Source of the DNA: Pseudonocardiales bacterium
GTDB taxonomy: Bacteria; Actinomycetota; Actinomycetes; Mycobacteriales; Pseudonocardiaceae
Direction: 5' to 3'
Assembly (NCBI GenBank): GCA_019241525.1
Contig: JAFAWY010000050.1
Location: forward strand, 1-64,000
DNA: 64,000 nucleotides
How positions within the stretch are numbered: the first letter of the stretch is position 1; the number at the start of each line of letters is the position of its first letter. Positions 17,001 to 28,765 of the stretch are shown piece by piece. Under the pieces are notes generated by a model. It was given only the letters and a program-made list of their open reading frames with translations. It did no database searches and had not been told where the DNA came from. The position numbers and the translations under genes were made by a program.

Positions 17001-17959
17001 GCGACGCCCCCTGACCAGAGGCGTTTGCGGGCGACGGCGAACCGCACCATGTCAGAGACCCAGTCTGAGTCGGTGCGCAGCGTCAGCTGGGCAGCGCCGC
17101 ATCGCCGTAGCGCCCTGGCCACCTCATCGCGATGCGCGGCCGCCGCGGCGGCGAACTCCCGGCGCAGCAGCGGCGTAGTCACCACCTCCTTCTGCCGCCC
17201 TGTCTCAGGATCCGCCAGCACCACCGTGCCCATATCCGGCAGTTCAAGGTCGCGTGGATCGAGGACCTCGATCGCGATGAGGTCGTGCCGGGCGGACAGC
17301 CCGCGCAGCGGGCGTTCCCAATCGAAGACTTCCCCAGACCGGGGGCCGAGGAAGTCCGAGATCACCGAGACCAACCCGCGGCGTCGCGGAGGCCGGCGTA
17401 GCGCTTCCAATGTCGCGGCAACGTCACCGCGGACCCCTTCGGCAGGTCGTGGCAACTCCGCGATCTGGCGGAGCATCCTCCGGGCATGTGCCAGGCCGCC
17501 GCGGGCCGGGACCCGCAGCGTGTCAGCGCCAGTAGCCACGACGGCACCGATCCGGTTCCCGCCGCCCCGGGTCAGATGAGTCACTGCAGCGCAGGCTGCG
17601 ATCGCCAGCTCACGCTTGTCACACTCCGCGGTACCGAAGTCGAGACTCGCCGACAAATCCACCGCGAGCCAGGTCTCCAACTCCCGGTCGGCGACGGTCT
17701 CACGGATATGCGGTTCGGTGGTGCGCGCGGTGACCGCCCAGTCCATCCGGCGGACGTCATCGCCTGGTTGGTAATGGCGAGCTTCACCCGGTTCCGTACC
17801 CGGCCCTGGAACCAGTCCCAGATGATTGCCTTGCAGCAGCCCGTCCAGCCGGCGCCGTACGGTCAGTTCGAGCGCGCGCAGCGCGGCTTCCGTGCGTCCC
17901 TCCCGCAGCACCGGCGGCGCCCACGGGTGCCGCTCGGCCCGCTCGCCGCGCGCCGCCAT
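16997..17959 (-). CDS. DUF58 protein (Rv1480-like)
   Basis: A 320-residue protein with the DUF58 signature GEARHYQPGDDVRRMDWAVT, followed by a VWA-like fold (WLAVDLSASLDFGT). No transmembrane helices are evident, unlike many DUF58 proteins. It works with MoxR ATPase and the VWA membrane protein in a chaperone or metal-insertion-like complex (family inference). Stop overlaps the VWA start by 4 nt; 36 nt separate it from moxR. Confidence 0.9.
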   Translation of the reverse strand: MAARGERAERHPWAPPVLREGRTEAALRALELTVRRRLDGLLQGNHLGLVPGPGTEPGEARHYQPGDDVRRMDWAVTARTTEPHIRETVADRELETWLAVDLSASLDFGTAECDKRELAIAACAAVTHLTRGGGNRIGAVVATGADTLRVPARGGLAHARRMLRQIAELPRPAEGVRGDVAATLEALRRPPRRRGLVSVISDFLGPRSGEVFDWERPLRGLSARHDLIAIEVLDPRDLELPDMGTVVLADPETGRQKEVVTTPLLRREFAAAAAAHRDEVARALRRCGAAQLTLRTDSDWVSDMVRFAVARKRLWSGGVA

Positions 17960-17995
17960 TGGCTCGAACTGTCCCTCCGTCAGGCAGTTGCTCGA

Positions 17996-19093
17996 TCAGC
18001 CCTGCCCAGCCACCCCGGCTGGTGCTCCTGAGTCACCGATCACCGGGTCCTGGGGGCGGGCAGATACTTGGGGCAACGGCACGGTCTGCAGTACCCGGGT
18101 GACGATGTGCTCCACCGGCACCCCGTCGGCCAGCGCGTCGTAGGACAGCACCAGGCGGTGGCGCAGCACGTCGCCGGCAACATCGATGACATCTTGCGGC
18201 AGCACGTAATCCCGCCCGCGAATCAACGCCATCGCGCGAGCCGCCGCCACGATGCCCAGGCTGGCCCGCGGGGAGGCGCCATAAGCCACCCATCCGGCCA
18301 CGTCCGATAGCCCGTGCTCGGCCGGCGTACGGGTAGCGAGCACCAATCGCACCACGTAGTCGACCAGGGCGTGGTGCACGAATACCCGAGCAGCGACTCG
18401 TTGCAGTCGGACCAGCTCGGTGGGGTCGAGCACGCGATGCGGTTGTGGCGGCTGCACACCCATCCGGTAGATAATTTCCCGCTCCTCTTCCACCGTGGGG
18501 TAGTGCACGAGGATCTTGAACAGGAAGCGGTCGCGTTGCGCCTCAGGAAGCGGGTAGACGCCTTCGTTCTCGATGGGGTTCTGAGTGGCCAGCACCAGGA
18601 ATGGCGCGGGAGTCGGGTAGGTGGTACCGCCGATCGACACGTGCCGTTCCGCCATCACCTCCAGCAACGCCGATTGCACTTTGGCCGGCGCACGGTTGAT
18701 CTCATCGGCCAGCACGAAATTCGCCATCACTGGCCCGAGTTCGACGTCGAACTGTTCCCGGCCCTGCCGGTAGATGCGGGTACCGAGAATGTCAGCGGGA
18801 ACCAGGTCAGGGGTGAACTGGATGCGCGAGAACGTGCCGCCCACCACCCGGGCGATAGTTTCTACAGCGAGAGTCTTGGCTACCCCAGGCACGCCTTCCA
18901 GCAGCAGGTGGCCCCCAGCCAGCAGGCCGACCAGCATCCGCTCGACCAGCCGATCCTGACCGACGATCACCCGTTGGATCTCGAAGACTGTCCGCTCGAT
19001 CAGCTCGGCATCCTTGGCTGGGGACGCCGGGCGGCTGGAATGGTTGGTGAGACCGGAAACTGGTGGGGGTACCCCGCCGTCTGCGTCGCTCAC
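17996..19093 (-). CDS. moxR: MoxR-family AAA+ ATPase
   Basis: A 365-residue AAA+ ATPase. Walker A in LLLEGVPGVAKTLAVETIAR, Walker B in NFVLADEINRAPAKVQSALL, sensor ATQNPIENEGVYPLPEAQ. GTG 19093 follows AGGAGGA; the frame upstream to 19210 is not conserved. The first ~35 residues are Ser/Pro-rich and disordered. First gene of the moxR-DUF58-VWA-fabG-inhA-hemH run. Confidence 0.93.
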   Translation of the reverse strand: MSDADGGVPPPVSGLTNHSSRPASPAKDAELIERTVFEIQRVIVGQDRLVERMLVGLLAGGHLLLEGVPGVAKTLAVETIARVVGGTFSRIQFTPDLVPADILGTRIYRQGREQFDVELGPVMANFVLADEINRAPAKVQSALLEVMAERHVSIGGTTYPTPAPFLVLATQNPIENEGVYPLPEAQRDRFLFKILVHYPTVEEEREIIYRMGVQPPQPHRVLDPTELVRLQRVAARVFVHHALVDYVVRLVLATRTPAEHGLSDVAGWVAYGASPRASLGIVAAARAMALIRGRDYVLPQDVIDVAGDVLRHRLVLSYDALADGVPVEHIVTRVLQTVPLPQVSARPQDPVIGDSGAPAGVAGQG

Positions 19094-19261
19094 GGGTCCT
19101 CCTCGCACATGGTCCGTCCGGTTCAGGGGCACGCCTACGGTGGCACACCACATTGCAGCAGGCGCAGCGACATGCGCGGACACCAGGGATGCTGATTCAG
19201 CCAGACCCAACCGTGGTCCAGGTATGACGGCTGTGAAGGCTATCCGGGACCTACAGCATCC

Positions 19262-20593
19262 CTACAGCATCCGCACGGCGTAGGGCATGATCCCGTCGTA
19301 ACGCACCGAAGTGACGCGCACCGCAGCGCCGGAGTACGGCGCTTCGATCATCTGTTCTCCGCCGATGTACAGGGCCACGTGATGGACATCTCCGCTGGTC
19401 CCCCAGAACAGCATGTCGCCGGGCTGCTTTTGGGCCAGGGGGACTTTCCGGCCTGCGTTGTACTGGAAGCCGCTGTAGTGCGGTAACGAATAGCCCAGTG
19501 CGCGGGAGAAGGCGTAGATCATCAGCCCCGAGCAGTCGAAGCCGATTTTGCGGTAATCACCGAAGGAGTCCGCAACACCGCCATCCCGGACGCCGATGGT
19601 AGGTCCTGCCGCGTCCCCACCGCCCCAGGAGTAGCGGATACCGAGTTGCGACATCGCCCGATTAATCACTGACTGGGCGGAGATGGCCATGGCCCGGGAC
19701 CCACCAGCAGTCGCCGCGCCGCGCTCGGCCGCCGCAGCAGCCGCGGCAGCCGCCGCCGCAGCCGCCGCCTGCTCACGATCGCGCTGCGCTCGCCATTCTT
19801 CGTAGCGCTGGCGCTGACCGCGCAGTCCCGCTGCGGCGTTCTGGGCGTCGTAGAGCTGCCGCTCAAGGTCGGCTTTGTGGTCTTCGAGGGCTTTGGACTT
19901 CGCGGCTTGGGCCGCCTCGGTGTCGATTGCGGTGTGGTACGCGGCATCGAAGGCGCTCTTCGCTTCCGCGGCGGTTTGTTGAGCGGCTTGAGCTGCGGCC
20001 AGGGCCGCTCGGGTCTGGGACTCCTTATTGGCCGCATCGACGCGGGCGCGCCGCATGTTGTCCACCGCGTGCAGCTGGGCGCCTCCCACGGCATCCAGCA
20101 GCTCGGCTCGAGCAAGCAAGTCCTTGGGACTTTTGGTGCCGAGGAAAGCCGACAGTGAACCGACGGTGCTCCCCTGCCGGAAACTTGCTGCAGCAAATTG
20201 GTCGAGATCCTGACGCGCCACATCAATCTGCTTTGCAGCTGCCTCAGATTCCGCCCTGGCACTGTTCGCCCGCAGCGTCGAAGCGCTCAAGGCGGCCTGG
20301 GCCGCCTGCTCATTGATCAGCGCCTTGTTGGCCTGTTCGCGTTTAAGCTCCAGCTGAGACTGCGACGCCAGTAGTGCCGCGTCGGCCTGGGCAACCTGGT
20401 TGGCCAACTGACCGACCCGGGCTGCGGTGGCGTCGACATGCGTCTGGCTGCTTTTTATCGCGTCGTCACTGGGGTTTGGCGGAGGTGGTGGCAACGCATG
20501 ACCGACAGCTGGCTGAACCACCAGAGCCAGCAGCGTGAGCAGGCTGACAACGAATGCACGACCGGGAACGCGACGCCGAATCCGGACGCTCAA
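19262..20593 (-). CDS. Secreted NlpC/P60 peptidoglycan hydrolase, RipA-like
   Basis: A 443-residue protein: signal peptide (RAFVVSLLTLLALVVQPAVG), an alpha-helical coiled-coil region about 40-285 that autoinhibits such enzymes, a poly-alanine linker (codons near 19728-19770), and a C-terminal NlpC/P60 domain with catalytic Cys in FDCSGLMIYAF and His in GDVHHVALYIGG. It cleaves stem peptides at septa in relatives. The start is TTG 20593 behind GGGAG. RipB, which follows RipA in M. tuberculosis, is absent here. Confidence 0.9.
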   Translation of the reverse strand: MSVRIRRRVPGRAFVVSLLTLLALVVQPAVGHALPPPPPNPSDDAIKSSQTHVDATAARVGQLANQVAQADAALLASQSQLELKREQANKALINEQAAQAALSASTLRANSARAESEAAAKQIDVARQDLDQFAAASFRQGSTVGSLSAFLGTKSPKDLLARAELLDAVGGAQLHAVDNMRRARVDAANKESQTRAALAAAQAAQQTAAEAKSAFDAAYHTAIDTEAAQAAKSKALEDHKADLERQLYDAQNAAAGLRGQRQRYEEWRAQRDREQAAAAAAAAAAAAAAERGAATAGGSRAMAISAQSVINRAMSQLGIRYSWGGGDAAGPTIGVRDGGVADSFGDYRKIGFDCSGLMIYAFSRALGYSLPHYSGFQYNAGRKVPLAQKQPGDMLFWGTSGDVHHVALYIGGEQMIEAPYSGAAVRVTSVRYDGIMPYAVRML

Positions 20594-20986
20594 ACCCCAC
20601 TCCCTTCCCGGCGCCTCGAGAACAGGCGGCGGTCCCCCCCGACACCGTCAGAACGCGTCGATCTAGTACGCGGATGCACTGTGTCACGTGGTCCTCACAG
20701 ATACCAACAATCTCTGGTTTAACATTCGCAACATCAGCCACATGTGTTACATCTAGCCGCGCGATGTCACATCCTGTGACGGCTCAACCGGCGGCAAGCG
20801 GCCGGAAACGGTCCCGGTGGAAGCCCACCCGCGTCGCTGGCGCGTCTGGCAGTAAGGCGCCTTCCGGCGCGTCGACGGAGGCGAACGCTGTGACCTCGCG
20901 GACCATGAAATTGGCAACCAGCGTGTAGCCGCCAAGCGTGTGGGCCCGGCGGCGTTAGGACGTAGAGTCACGGTAAGGAGGAGCCT
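20594..20986. promoter_or_regulatory. Divergent ripA-like/aconitase regulatory region
   Basis: No gene. Contains GTCAC at 20683, GTTAC at 20746, and the palindrome GTCACATCCTGTGAC at 20766-20780. GTNAC pentamers spaced by about two helical turns (20746 and 20766) resemble MtrA boxes; MtrA controls ripA in mycobacteria (established), but its usual spacing is shorter. The Rv1476-type membrane gene normally found here is missing. Confidence 0.4.
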
Positions 20987-23842
<2,856 letters not shown>

Positions 23843-23958
23843 TTGGTAAGCGGTGTTGTAGCAACCAACTCCGTTCCCGGCTTGGTACATGTTACGGCTG
23901 GCTGCTGGCGGGAATGCAGAGGGAGGTGAAGTACTGACGGCGGGAGGCTGAGGTTGGT

Positions 23959-24966
23959 ATGGCCAGGCAAGTTGTGGTGATCACAGGTGCCAGCGCGGGA
24001 ATAGGTCGAGCGACCGCTCGGCTGTATGGGGCGCGGGGGGTGCAAGTCGGTCTGCTGGCCCGAGGACGCGCAGGGCTGGACGCCGCGGCCAAGGATGTGG
24101 AGAACGCGGGAGGCACTGCGCTGGCCATCCCAACCGATGTCGCTGACTACCAGCAGGTCCAAGCCGCGGCAACGCAGGTAGAAAACGATCTGGGCCCGAT
24201 CGACGTCTGGATCAATGTGGCGTTCACCTCGGTATTCGCGCCGTTTCACGAGATCAAGCCCGACGAGTTCCGCCGGGTGACCGAGGTCAGCTACCTGGGG
24301 TTTGTCTACGGGACGATGGCCGCGTTGTCCCGGATGCGCAGCCGGGATCGGGGCACGATCGTGCAGGTGGGTTCCGCATTAAGCGAACGCAGCATCCCAT
24401 TGCAGTCTGCGTACTACGGCGCGAAGCACGCGATTAATGGGTTCACCGAGTCACTGCGTACTGAGCTCATCCATGACGGCAGCAACATTCACATTACGGT
24501 GGTGCAGATGCCGGCCGTCAATACCCCGCAATTTTCCTGGGTACTGTCCCGGCTTCCCCGTCACCCCCAGCCGGTGCCGCCGATCTACCAGCCTGAGGTG
24601 GCCGCTCGCGGCGTGATCTTTGCGGCCGATCATCCCCAACGCAAGCAGTACTGGGTGGGGACGAGCACTGTAGGCACCCTGCTGGGGCAGAAAATCGCTC
24701 CGGCGCTGTTAGACCGTTACCTGGCCAAGACCGGGTACCAATCTCAGCAGACCACCGACAAAGTCGTTGCTGACCGCCCGCACAACCTGTGGAGCCCCCT
24801 GGATGGCGCGGACGGGCATGACTACGGGGCGCACGGTGAGTTCGATAATCGAGCCCACCACCGCGCTCCACAGCTGTGGTTTTCTCACCACGCGCGGCTG
24901 GTGTCCGCCGCTGTCGCGGTGGCTGTCACCGCGGCTGGTGCGGCCACGTGGCTGCGCCGGAGCTGA
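23959..24966 (+). CDS. SDR-family oxidoreductase with C-terminal membrane helix
   Basis: A 335-residue classical SDR: VVVITGASAGIGRATARLYG for cofactor binding, Ser in VQVGSALSERS, Tyr-x3-Lys in SAYYGAKHAINGF. The usual NNAG is INVAFTS, a notable deviation. A C-terminal extension of about 70 residues ends in a transmembrane helix and Arg tail (AVAVAVTAAGAATWLRRS). Substrate unknown. Its 3' end overlaps the convergent DinB gene by 41 nt. Confidence 0.85.
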   Translation: MARQVVVITGASAGIGRATARLYGARGVQVGLLARGRAGLDAAAKDVENAGGTALAIPTDVADYQQVQAAATQVENDLGPIDVWINVAFTSVFAPFHEIKPDEFRRVTEVSYLGFVYGTMAALSRMRSRDRGTIVQVGSALSERSIPLQSAYYGAKHAINGFTESLRTELIHDGSNIHITVVQMPAVNTPQFSWVLSRLPRHPQPVPPIYQPEVAARGVIFAADHPQRKQYWVGTSTVGTLLGQKIAPALLDRYLAKTGYQSQQTTDKVVADRPHNLWSPLDGADGHDYGAHGEFDNRAHHRAPQLWFSHHARLVSAAVAVAVTAAGAATWLRRS

Positions 24967-25504
24967 GGGCGGATCGGGCTGCGCTGATTCCGGTGTCGAT
25001 GTCCTGCAGGTGATGGCGGCCCTCGTGGACGGTGTGCCGGGCAAGCCAGGCGATCGATCGCTGCATCGGTGCCGGATAACCGTAGATGCATTGCCGTTGC
25101 CACTGACCGCCGTCAAGTCTCGCGAAAGCTCTGGCGAGCAGCCCCGTTGCCATGTCCACTTCGCGGGCCACGTCCTCGATGCGGTCGTCACTGTAGCGGG
25201 CAAATATCACACGTTGATCACGGTAGATGGATGCCAAACGCGGGGTGTCCTCGACCAACGCCAGGTAGAGCCGCTCCCGCTGGGCCAGCACGACGTCACG
25301 GAAATGGCAGGCGTACTCCAGCGCGGACCAGACTTGCGGCTCAGGACGCCTGCGCAGCACGCGCTCATGTTCTACGTTCTGGAGGCCGGGCGCCAACCTT
25401 GTCCGGTAGGCGCTGCCAAGAAAACGGAGGGCGGCGGGAGCCTCCTCTACCCCAAGCGTGTCATAGCTGAAATCGCACTGCGTGCAGGAATCCATAGTGG
25501 CCAT
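24926..25504 (-). CDS. DinB-superfamily protein next to egt genes
   Basis: About 192 residues, four-helix DinB/YfiT type: WSALEYACHFRDVVLAQRER and HTVHEGRHHLQDID carry the metal-binding histidines usual in the family. The N-terminus CTQCDFSYD is a small Cys-x2-Cys element. DinB-fold proteins include thiol-dependent S-transferases, and EgtB's N-domain has the same fold, so an ergothioneine- or mycothiol-linked role is possible (inference). Starts ATG 25504 or 25495 are both possible. Confidence 0.75.
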   Translation of the reverse strand: MATMDSCTQCDFSYDTLGVEEAPAALRFLGSAYRTRLAPGLQNVEHERVLRRRPEPQVWSALEYACHFRDVVLAQRERLYLALVEDTPRLASIYRDQRVIFARYSDDRIEDVAREVDMATGLLARAFARLDGGQWQRQCIYGYPAPMQRSIAWLARHTVHEGRHHLQDIDTGISAARSALSSGAATWPHQPR

Positions 25505-25537
25505 GATGGCCTGGGCGCTTCGCAGGTCGTCACCGGT

Positions 25538-25573
25538 TGTATGAGTCGCGGAATGTTCGCCGCGACTCATACA
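25538..25573. repeat. Perfect 14-bp inverted repeat between egtD and DinB gene
   Basis: TGTATGAGTCGCGG (25538-25551) and its exact complement CCGCGACTCATACA (25560-25573) flank an 8-nt loop. It is 111 nt past the egtD stop and 34 nt before the DinB start. No T-run follows on the minus strand, so a regulatory hairpin or operator is as likely as a terminator. Confidence 0.7.
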
Positions 25574-25683
25574 GATAACGTCGGGTGCCCAGTGCAGCCA
25601 GCGCACCACCGCGGACCACCAGCCGTACCAGGTCGCCACCGGAGTTTCGCGGAGCGCGTGTCTTCCTTGAACTGAGACCTCCG

Positions 25684-26661
25684 CTATGAAGCTGCAGCGA
25701 GCACCAACGCGAACCGGTCGTCAGGATCGGTCCACCACAGCTGGTCGGTAAACCCGGCCGTCTGTAGCTCTGCGCCAAGCCCGGCCCGGCGGAATTTGGT
25801 GGAGACCTCGGTGCGCATCTGCTCACCCTCGGCGAACTGCGCTCGCATGCCGATCGCGGGGACCTGCACGGTCATCGCACGGCGCGCCTGTAGCCGCATC
25901 TCGATCCACTCGTGGGTGACATCCCAGAGCGCGAGGTGATCGAAAGCAGAGACGTCGAAATCAGCGCCGAGCTCACGGTTAAGTACGTGCAGCACATTGC
26001 GGTTGAACTCGGCAGTGATGCCGGCGGCATCGTCATAGGCGGGGACCATGATCGCCGGGTCGGTGACCAGCCCGGCGCCCACCAACAACAACTCACCCGG
26101 ATGCAGTGCGGCGTGCAGCGTGGCGAAGAAAGCAGCGCGCTCGTTCGGTACGAGATTGCCGATCGTGCCGCCGAGAAAAGCCACCAGGCGGCGTTCGCTG
26201 CGCACGGCTGGCAGCAGCTCCAAGTGCTCGGTGAAGTCGCCGACCACACCATGGACTACCAAACCGGGATACTCCCGCGCCACCGCCGCCATGGCAGCCC
26301 GCAACGCGGACTCCGAGACGTCCAGCGGCACGAAGCGCCGCAGCGATCCGGTGGCGGTGAGCGCATCGAGCAGCAACCGGGTCTTCTCCGACGAACCCGA
26401 ACCGAGCTCGACGAGGGCGTCGACGGCAGCTCGCGCCGCGATCTGAGCTACGACCTGCCGTAGCAATTCCCGCTCGGTCCGGGTGGGGTAGTACTCGGGC
26501 AGCATGGTGATCTGCTCGAACAGTTCGCTACCGCGGGCATCGTAAAACCACCTGGGTGACAGCCATTTGGGATCGGCAGACAGCCCCAGTCGAACGTCGT
26601 GGCGCAGCGCGTGGGCGGCGTCGGTCTCGGACAGGTGAACCTCGAGCACGGGCGCGGTCAT
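25684..26661 (-). CDS. egtD: L-histidine N-alpha-methyltransferase
   Basis: A 325-residue SAM-dependent enzyme that trimethylates histidine to hercynine, the first committed step of ergothioneine synthesis. WLSPRWFYDARGSELFEQIT and ALVELGSGSSEKTRLLLDAL (SAM site) are family signatures; FLGGTIGNLVPNERAAFF and MRLQARRAMTVQVPAIGMRA also match. Start overlaps the egtC stop by 4 nt. Confidence 0.95.
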   Translation of the reverse strand: MTAPVLEVHLSETDAAHALRHDVRLGLSADPKWLSPRWFYDARGSELFEQITMLPEYYPTRTERELLRQVVAQIAARAAVDALVELGSGSSEKTRLLLDALTATGSLRRFVPLDVSESALRAAMAAVAREYPGLVVHGVVGDFTEHLELLPAVRSERRLVAFLGGTIGNLVPNERAAFFATLHAALHPGELLLVGAGLVTDPAIMVPAYDDAAGITAEFNRNVLHVLNRELGADFDVSAFDHLALWDVTHEWIEMRLQARRAMTVQVPAIGMRAQFAEGEQMRTEVSTKFRRAGLGAELQTAGFTDQLWWTDPDDRFALVLAAAS

Positions 26662-27422
26662 GGCTCCTCGGCAATGGTCGCAGGGATTGAGGTGATGTCC
26701 ACAGTGGACGCTGTCGCGGTGAGCAGATGGCCGTCCGGGACGGGTTGCCAGCCGGCACAGTGGCCGGTCGGCTCGGAGCAGACCAGCACCGCCCCGTCGT
26801 CCAGCCGCACGGCCAGCGCATGGTGCACCGCGGTGGCGGCGAGAGTGGTGCCGTCGGTGACCAGTAGGTTCAGCTTTGAACCAGGAGCGGCGGCCAGCAC
26901 TTGCGCGGTGACCGTGCCCAACGCTTGGCCTAGCGACTCACCAGCCACCAGACGGTGCCGGACCAGCGCCCACAGCAGCGCGGAGTCGGTGGGTGCTTCC
27001 AGGGTGAGCAAGTCGGTCACCGGCAGCTGGCTGGCCAGCTTAGCCATGCTGTCTGGCCAGCCGGTGACCATGCCGTTGTGGCTGAACAACCAGCGGCCGC
27101 TGGACAACGGAGAGCAGGCGAGTTCGGTCATGGGCATGCCGATCGTCGCCGACCGGACGGCGGCGAGTACCGCGGCGCTGTGCACAGCGCCAGCTAGCGC
27201 GGCGAATGACGGGTCGGCCCAGATTGGGATGGCCCGCCGGTACCGGATTGGGGTGACCGCGCCGTCCGGATACCAGCCTGCGCCGAATCCGTCGGCGTTG
27301 ACGACTGCCTCGCAGCGCATATCGGCTGGGGCGTAACTTTGCCGCAGCAGCGAATGCGGCGGGTGCAGCAGCAGCGTCGCCAGGTCACAGGGCGGCCCGA
27401 GATAGGCCAGGTGCCGGCACAC
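26658..27422 (-). CDS. egtC: Gamma-glutamyl-hercynylcysteine sulfoxide amidase
   Basis: A 254-residue class II glutamine-amidotransferase-fold enzyme that removes the gamma-glutamyl group. GTG 27422 is followed directly by the nucleophile Cys2 (CRHLAYLG), and VNADGFGAGWY and RWLFSHNGMVTGW are Ntn motifs. The long upstream frame lies inside egtB and is discarded. 5 nt separate it from the egtB stop. Confidence 0.94.
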   Translation of the reverse strand: MCRHLAYLGPPCDLATLLLHPPHSLLRQSYAPADMRCEAVVNADGFGAGWYPDGAVTPIRYRRAIPIWADPSFAALAGAVHSAAVLAAVRSATIGMPMTELACSPLSSGRWLFSHNGMVTGWPDSMAKLASQLPVTDLLTLEAPTDSALLWALVRHRLVAGESLGQALGTVTAQVLAAAPGSKLNLLVTDGTTLAATAVHHALAVRLDDGAVLVCSEPTGHCAGWQPVPDGHLLTATASTVDITSIPATIAEEP

Positions 27423-27427
27423 GAGGG

Positions 27428-28765
27428 TCAACCGGCCTGCTGCTCGGCGGCGGCATCCCGAGCACAGCGGAAACCGGTGAAGATCTGCCGGCGGATTGGG
27501 TGATCCCAGTTCCGGAAGGTCCCGCGGCAGGCAGCGGCATCGGTGGCGAAGGAGCCGCCCCGCAACACCCGGTAGTCCCCACCAAAGAACACCTCGGAAT
27601 ATTCCCGGTACGGGAACGCAGTGAAGCCGGGATAACCGGCAAAGCCGGAGGACGTCCACTCCCACACATCGCCGATCAGCTGGTGCACGCCCAGCGGCGA
27701 AGCACCCGTTGGATAGCTGCCTGCTGGTGCGGGCTGCAGATGCCGCTGCCCCAGATTGGCGCGTGCCGGGGTCGGGTCATCATCGCCCCACGGGTAGCGG
27801 CGGGACCGTCCGGTGGTGGGATCGAACCGGGCGGCCTTCTCCCACTCAACCTCGCTGGGCAAGCGCTTTCCGGCCCATGCCGCGTAGGCCTCCGCCTCGA
27901 AGAAGCTGACATGCACGACGGGCTCGTGAGGTGGGATCGGCTCAACGACGCCGAACCGGGTGCGCCACCACTGTCCGCCATCAAAGGACCAGAACAACGG
28001 AGCCACCAGCCCTGCTTCGCACCGGTGCTCCCAGCCGCGGTTGCTCCACCACCGCGGGTCGTCGTAGCCGCCCTCAGCGATGAACCGGTGGTAGTTCTGG
28101 TTGGTCACCGGAGTGGTGTCGATCCAGTACGCAGGGGTGCGGGCTTGGTGGGCGGGGCGCTCGTTATCCAGTGCCCATGGTTCGGTTGACGTCCCCATGG
28201 TGAACTCACCCGCGGGGATCAGCACCTCGTCGGGCAGGTTCGTGGAGTGCTCGGGCTCAGGGGCGGGAGCGCGCAGCGCGGCCGGGCCGACCCGGAGCTG
28301 GTGGGTGGCCAGCATCGTTTCGTCGTGCTGCTGCTCGTGCTGCACGATCATCCCGAAGGCGAAACCGTGCTCGACAAGCTTGCGGCCCTCCAGCCGGACG
28401 CTATCCAGTACGTCGAGCACCTTGCTGCGCACCACACCCAGGTAGTGCCGGGTCTGGGCCGGGTCCAGGAGGGGCAACGCGAGGCGATTGGGTCTGGCCT
28501 GCTTGAACGCATCGTAGAGGTAGTCGATATCGGCCCGGACGGGATCACGACCACCCACGTCGCGCACCAACCAAAGCTCCTCCTGGTTGCCGATGTGCGC
28601 GAAGTCCCACACGAGCGGGGACATGATCGGGGAATGCTGGCGAATCAGCTCAGTGTCGTCCACGGCAGCGGTGAGCGCCTCGCTGCGGGCCCGGGTCCGG
28701 CCCAGCTCGGCGGCCACATGATCGCGCAGCGCGGCGGCGTTCAGCTCGATGATCGGTGTACTCAC
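27428..28765 (-). CDS. egtB: Hercynine oxygenase
   Basis: A 445-residue iron enzyme that joins hercynine and gamma-glutamylcysteine as a sulfoxide. N-terminal DinB_2 domain with iron-site motif QHEQQHDETML; C-terminal FGE-sulfatase domain with VEWEKAARFDP, DVWEWTSSGFAGYPGF and VLRGGSFATD. GTG 28765 overlaps the egtA stop (GTGA) and follows GGAGGG. Confidence 0.95.
   Translation of the reverse strand: MSTPIIELNAAALRDHVAAELGRTRARSEALTAAVDDTELIRQHSPIMSPLVWDFAHIGNQEELWLVRDVGGRDPVRADIDYLYDAFKQARPNRLALPLLDPAQTRHYLGVVRSKVLDVLDSVRLEGRKLVEHGFAFGMIVQHEQQHDETMLATHQLRVGPAALRAPAPEPEHSTNLPDEVLIPAGEFTMGTSTEPWALDNERPAHQARTPAYWIDTTPVTNQNYHRFIAEGGYDDPRWWSNRGWEHRCEAGLVAPLFWSFDGGQWWRTRFGVVEPIPPHEPVVHVSFFEAEAYAAWAGKRLPSEVEWEKAARFDPTTGRSRRYPWGDDDPTPARANLGQRHLQPAPAGSYPTGASPLGVHQLIGDVWEWTSSGFAGYPGFTAFPYREYSEVFFGGDYRVLRGGSFATDAAACRGTFRNWDHPIRRQIFTGFRCARDAAAEQQAG

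Noticed and set aside
19725-19775. GCC/GCG microsatellite-like tract
   Set aside because: It is the poly-alanine linker of the RipA-like protein, ordinary in this family.
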